A stretch of 64,000 nucleotides of DNA, taken from JACVRW01 sp963837445 (GTDB taxonomy: Bacteria > Actinomycetota > Thermoleophilia > Solirubrobacterales > Thermoleophilaceae). Under the pieces are notes generated by a model, which was not told where the DNA came from, made no database searches, and saw only the letters and a list, made by a program, of their open reading frames with translations. The position numbers and the translations under genes were made by a program. Shown here piece after piece: positions 61,830 to 64,000 of the stretch. How positions within the stretch are numbered: the stretch's first letter is position 1; every line of letters begins with the position of its first letter. The DNA lies in assembly GCA_963837445.1 (NCBI GenBank), contig CAWINK010000016.1:186001-250000 (forward strand). The letters run 5' to 3'.

Positions 61830-62987
61830 ATGGCATCCGAGCAGCTTCGGGTCGGAATCGCCGGGACCGGCTTCATCGGCGGCGTTCACGCCCGCTCCGC
61901 CCGCTTGGCGGGCGCCCGCCTTGTGTCCGTAGCCGCCTCGTCTTCGACGAGCGCCGAGGCTGCCGCCTCCGCGCTCGGCGCCGATCGGGCGGCCGCCTCT
62001 GCGGAGGAGCTGGTGCAGGACCCGGAGCTCGATGTGGTGCACATCTGCACGCCGAACCACCTCCACCAGCAGCTCGCGGCGGCAGCCCTCGCCGCCGGCA
62101 AGCACGTGGTCTGTGAGAAGCCGCTCGCCCTGGACGCCGCGGGGGCGGAGACGCTCGTGGCGGCAGCCGCCGAGGCGAGCCGCCAGGCCGCGGTCCCGTT
62201 CGTCTACCGCTTCTACCCCAACGTTCGTGAGGCGCGGGAACGGGTCCGCGCGGGTGAGACGGGTGTCGTTCACCTGCTGCACGGGACCTATCTCCAGGAC
62301 TGGCTCCTTCGCTCTTCAGATGGGAACTGGCGTGTGGACGAGACCCTCGGTGGCGCGTCGCGCGCCTTCGCCGACATCGGCTCGCACTGGTGCGACCTCG
62401 CGGAGTTCGTGAGCGGCCACCGCCTCACCCGGCTCTCGGCCCGAACCCTCACCGCCGTGCCCGAGCGGGTCAGCGGCTCGAACAGGCACGCCTTCGCCGC
62501 CGGCGACGGCGGCGGGGAGGTGCGAGCGGTGAGCACTGAGGACGTGGCCGTCGTGCAGTTCGAGACGGACGCCGGGGCGCTCGGCTCGGTCGTGATCAGC
62601 CAGGTGTCGGCCGGCCGCAAGAACAGGCTGTGGATCGAGATCGACGGCTCGGAGGAGGCGCTCGCCTTCGACCAGGAGCACCCCGAGGAGCTGTGGGCGG
62701 GGCGCCGGGACGCGGAGACGATCGTCAGGCGCGATCCCGAATCCCTGTCTGGCGCGGCTGCCCGCTATGCGACCCTCCCCGGCGGGCACCCCCAGGGCTA
62801 CGCGGACTGCTTCGACGCCTTTGTCGCGGACTTCTACGAGGCCATCGACACCGGCCGGGCGCCCGACGGCCTGCCCGTGTTCGCCGACGGCCTCCGCTCC
62901 GCGCGTATCACCGAGGCCGTGCTGGCGTCGGCGGCGAGCGGGGAGTGGGTCGACGTGGCGGCCGCCCACGAGGCGGTGGCCACGTGA
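61830..62987 (+). CDS. Gfo/Idh/MocA-family sugar dehydrogenase
   Basis: A 385-residue NAD(P)-dependent oxidoreductase: LRVGIAGTGFIGGVHARSARL (Rossmann), DVVHICTPNHLHQQLAAAAL, HVVCEKPLALDAAGAE with the conserved EKP Lys, and SRAFADIGSHWCDLAEFVSG, the family's catalytic His region. Members oxidise sugars or cyclitols such as myo-inositol at a ring hydroxyl. It is the first gene of a plus-strand operon with an isomerase and a sugar ABC ATPase. The stop overlaps the next GTG. Confidence 0.92.
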   Translation: MASEQLRVGIAGTGFIGGVHARSARLAGARLVSVAASSSTSAEAAASALGADRAAASAEELVQDPELDVVHICTPNHLHQQLAAAALAAGKHVVCEKPLALDAAGAETLVAAAAEASRQAAVPFVYRFYPNVREARERVRAGETGVVHLLHGTYLQDWLLRSSDGNWRVDETLGGASRAFADIGSHWCDLAEFVSGHRLTRLSARTLTAVPERVSGSNRHAFAAGDGGGEVRAVSTEDVAVVQFETDAGALGSVVISQVSAGRKNRLWIEIDGSEEALAFDQEHPEELWAGRRDAETIVRRDPESLSGAAARYATLPGGHPQGYADCFDAFVADFYEAIDTGRAPDGLPVFADGLRSARITEAVLASAASGEWVDVAAAHEAVAT

Positions 62988-63907
62988 AGCTCGGCTTCCT
63001 CAGCGCGTGCATGCCCGAGCGCAGCCTCGAGGACATCGCCGCCTGGGCCGGGGCCAACGGGTACGAGGCGCTCGAGCTCGCCGCGTGGCCGCGGCTTGGC
63101 GACCGCCCCTTCACCGCCAGCCACGTGGCGGCCGACGCATTCGACGACGCGGAGGCCGACCGGGTACGGGCGGCCCTGGACGACAACGGACTCGTCCTGT
63201 CGGCGCTCGCGTACTACGACAACAACCTGGATCCCGACCCGTCGGCGCGCGAGGCGAACCACGCGCACCTGCGCGCCTGCATCGACGCCGCCGCCGCGCT
63301 CGGCGGTGTCCCCGTCGGCACCTTCATCGGCCGCGACCCCGGCCGCAGCGTCGCGGACAACCTGCGCGAGGCGGAGCGGATCTTCCCTCCGCTCGTGGAC
63401 TACGCCGGCGAGCGGGACGTTCGCCTGATGATCGAGAACTGCGTGATGGAGGGCTGGCACCCCGACGGCTACCCGGGCAACCTCGCCTATTCGCCCGAGC
63501 TGTGGGAGTGGATGTTCGAGCTCGGGCTGTATCTCAACTTCGACCCGTCGCATCTCCTCTGGCTCGGCATCGATCCCGTGGCCGCGCTCCGGCCGTACGT
63601 CGATCGGGTTGCGCACGCGCATGCCAAGGACGCGGAGACGTTTCCGGCCGAGCGCAACCGCTACGGGTTCTTCGGCCGCACCTCGACGCGCGACGAGGAC
63701 CCCTGGGACATGGGCTGGTGGCGCTACCGGATCCCGGGTCTCGGCCAGGTGGACTTCCCCCACTACGTGGATGCGCTCTACGAGGGCGGCTTCGACGGCG
63801 TCCTGTCGGTCGAGCACGAGGACCCGGTGTGGGGTGGAAGCCCGGAGCGGATCGAGGCGGGCCTCGTGATCGCCCACCGCAACCTCCGCGGGCTGGTGGT
63901 CGCGTGA
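62984..63907 (+). CDS. Sugar phosphate isomerase/epimerase (xylose isomerase-like TIM barrel)
   Basis: A 307-residue AP-endonuclease-2-type barrel from GTG 62984: MKLGFLSACMPERSLEDIAA, GYEALELAAWPR, LSALAYYDNNLDPDP, GTFIGRDPGRS, VRLMIENCVMEGW (metal Glu), YLNFDPSHLLWLGID, RVAHAHAKDAE (metal His) and GVLSVEHEDPVW (metal Glu). Typical for inosose, ketose or 3-keto sugar isomerases and dehydratases. Coupled to the dehydrogenase by GTGA and to the following ABC gene the same way. Confidence 0.9.
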   Translation: MKLGFLSACMPERSLEDIAAWAGANGYEALELAAWPRLGDRPFTASHVAADAFDDAEADRVRAALDDNGLVLSALAYYDNNLDPDPSAREANHAHLRACIDAAAALGGVPVGTFIGRDPGRSVADNLREAERIFPPLVDYAGERDVRLMIENCVMEGWHPDGYPGNLAYSPELWEWMFELGLYLNFDPSHLLWLGIDPVAALRPYVDRVAHAHAKDAETFPAERNRYGFFGRTSTRDEDPWDMGWWRYRIPGLGQVDFPHYVDALYEGGFDGVLSVEHEDPVWGGSPERIEAGLVIAHRNLRGLVVA

Positions 63908-64000
63908 GCACCGTCCTCGAGGTACGCGACCTGGTCAAGGAGTTCCCCGGCGTCAAGGCGCTCCAGGGGGTCAACCTCGAGGTCCTCGAGGGCGAGGTGC
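63904..64000 (+). CDS. Sugar ABC transporter ATP-binding protein, N-terminal fragment (runs off the right edge)
   Basis: GTG 63904 overlaps the isomerase stop. The 32 visible codons read VLEVRDLVKEFPGVKALQGV then NLEVLEGEV, the start of RbsA/XylG/MglA-type sugar-import ATPases just before the Walker A region. It indicates that the operon imports the sugar it degrades. Confidence 0.85.
   Translation, partial: MSTVLEVRDLVKEFPGVKALQGVNLEVLEGEV

Overview
The window is high-GC DNA with dense, largely co-directional gene blocks, frequent ATGA/GTGA stop-start overlaps and many GTG/TTG starts. Together with an Rv1264-like adenylate cyclase, an aroH-hisC-aroF-tyrA-aroA-cmk-der block and apparently widespread leaderless promoters, this points to an actinobacterium. 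Thermoleophilia (Solirubrobacterales or Gaiellales) is my best guess, from gene content only. I see no rRNA, tRNA, CRISPR array, phage or insertion sequence. The largest gap between recognised protein genes is 211 bp (1220-1430), and it holds a leader peptide and RNA hairpins.

Layout. 1-7785 (+): aromatic amino acid genes (aroH end, hisC, an attenuator-like leader, aroF, tyrA, frameshifted aroA), two small membrane proteins, cmk and der. 7782-17797: tryptophanase, metK, an adenylate cyclase, priA (frameshifted), def, aceB and ettA. 17823-21024: a glutamate-cysteine ligase family gene, a methyltransferase and a membrane protein. 21025-29478: a two-carbon and lactate oxidation island with lldP-glcD-glcE-glcF on minus, divergent from lutA and a fused lutB-lutC on plus, followed by fmt. 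30417-34075: a zinc-ribbon protein, a molybdopterin oxidoreductase, a hotdog-like protein and a Bcp peroxiredoxin. 34195-54662: an envelope or exopolysaccharide region (flippase, GT2, methyltransferases, a YLDPGSGS micro-membrane protein, alkaline-phosphatase-superfamily enzymes, GH2, GH6, YbhN-like, three polytopic glycosyltransferase-like proteins, a UDP-galactopyranose-mutase-like flavoprotein, EamA). 54760-58218: riboflavin operon ribD-ribE-ribBA-ribH (ribH frameshifted). 58265-60552: a secreted protein, threonine aldolase, rpmB. 60562-64000: a divergent ROK regulator (frameshifted) and a sugar catabolic operon running off the right edge.

The most interesting signals are regulatory. (1) A 30-codon leader peptide ending Cys-Trp-Tyr-Tyr-Arg-Phe-Ser-stop, followed by mutually exclusive hairpins, lies just upstream of DAHP synthase. 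It looks like a ribosome-mediated attenuator sensing all three aromatic amino acids. (2) About fifteen operon-leading genes have TANNNT 6-9 nt before the start codon, the geometry of leaderless transcripts; one divergent pair (ettA/gshA) shares an overlapping, opposed -10. (3) Perfect palindromes lie at the promoters of ribD, def and a glycosyltransferase. (4) A 36-38 bp palindromic repeat occurs twice, once between genes and once in frame inside a transporter gene.

Four conserved genes (aroA, priA, ribH, ROK) each carry an apparent single-base insertion in or near a short G/C run. The common pattern suggests consensus error rather than four independent pseudogenes.
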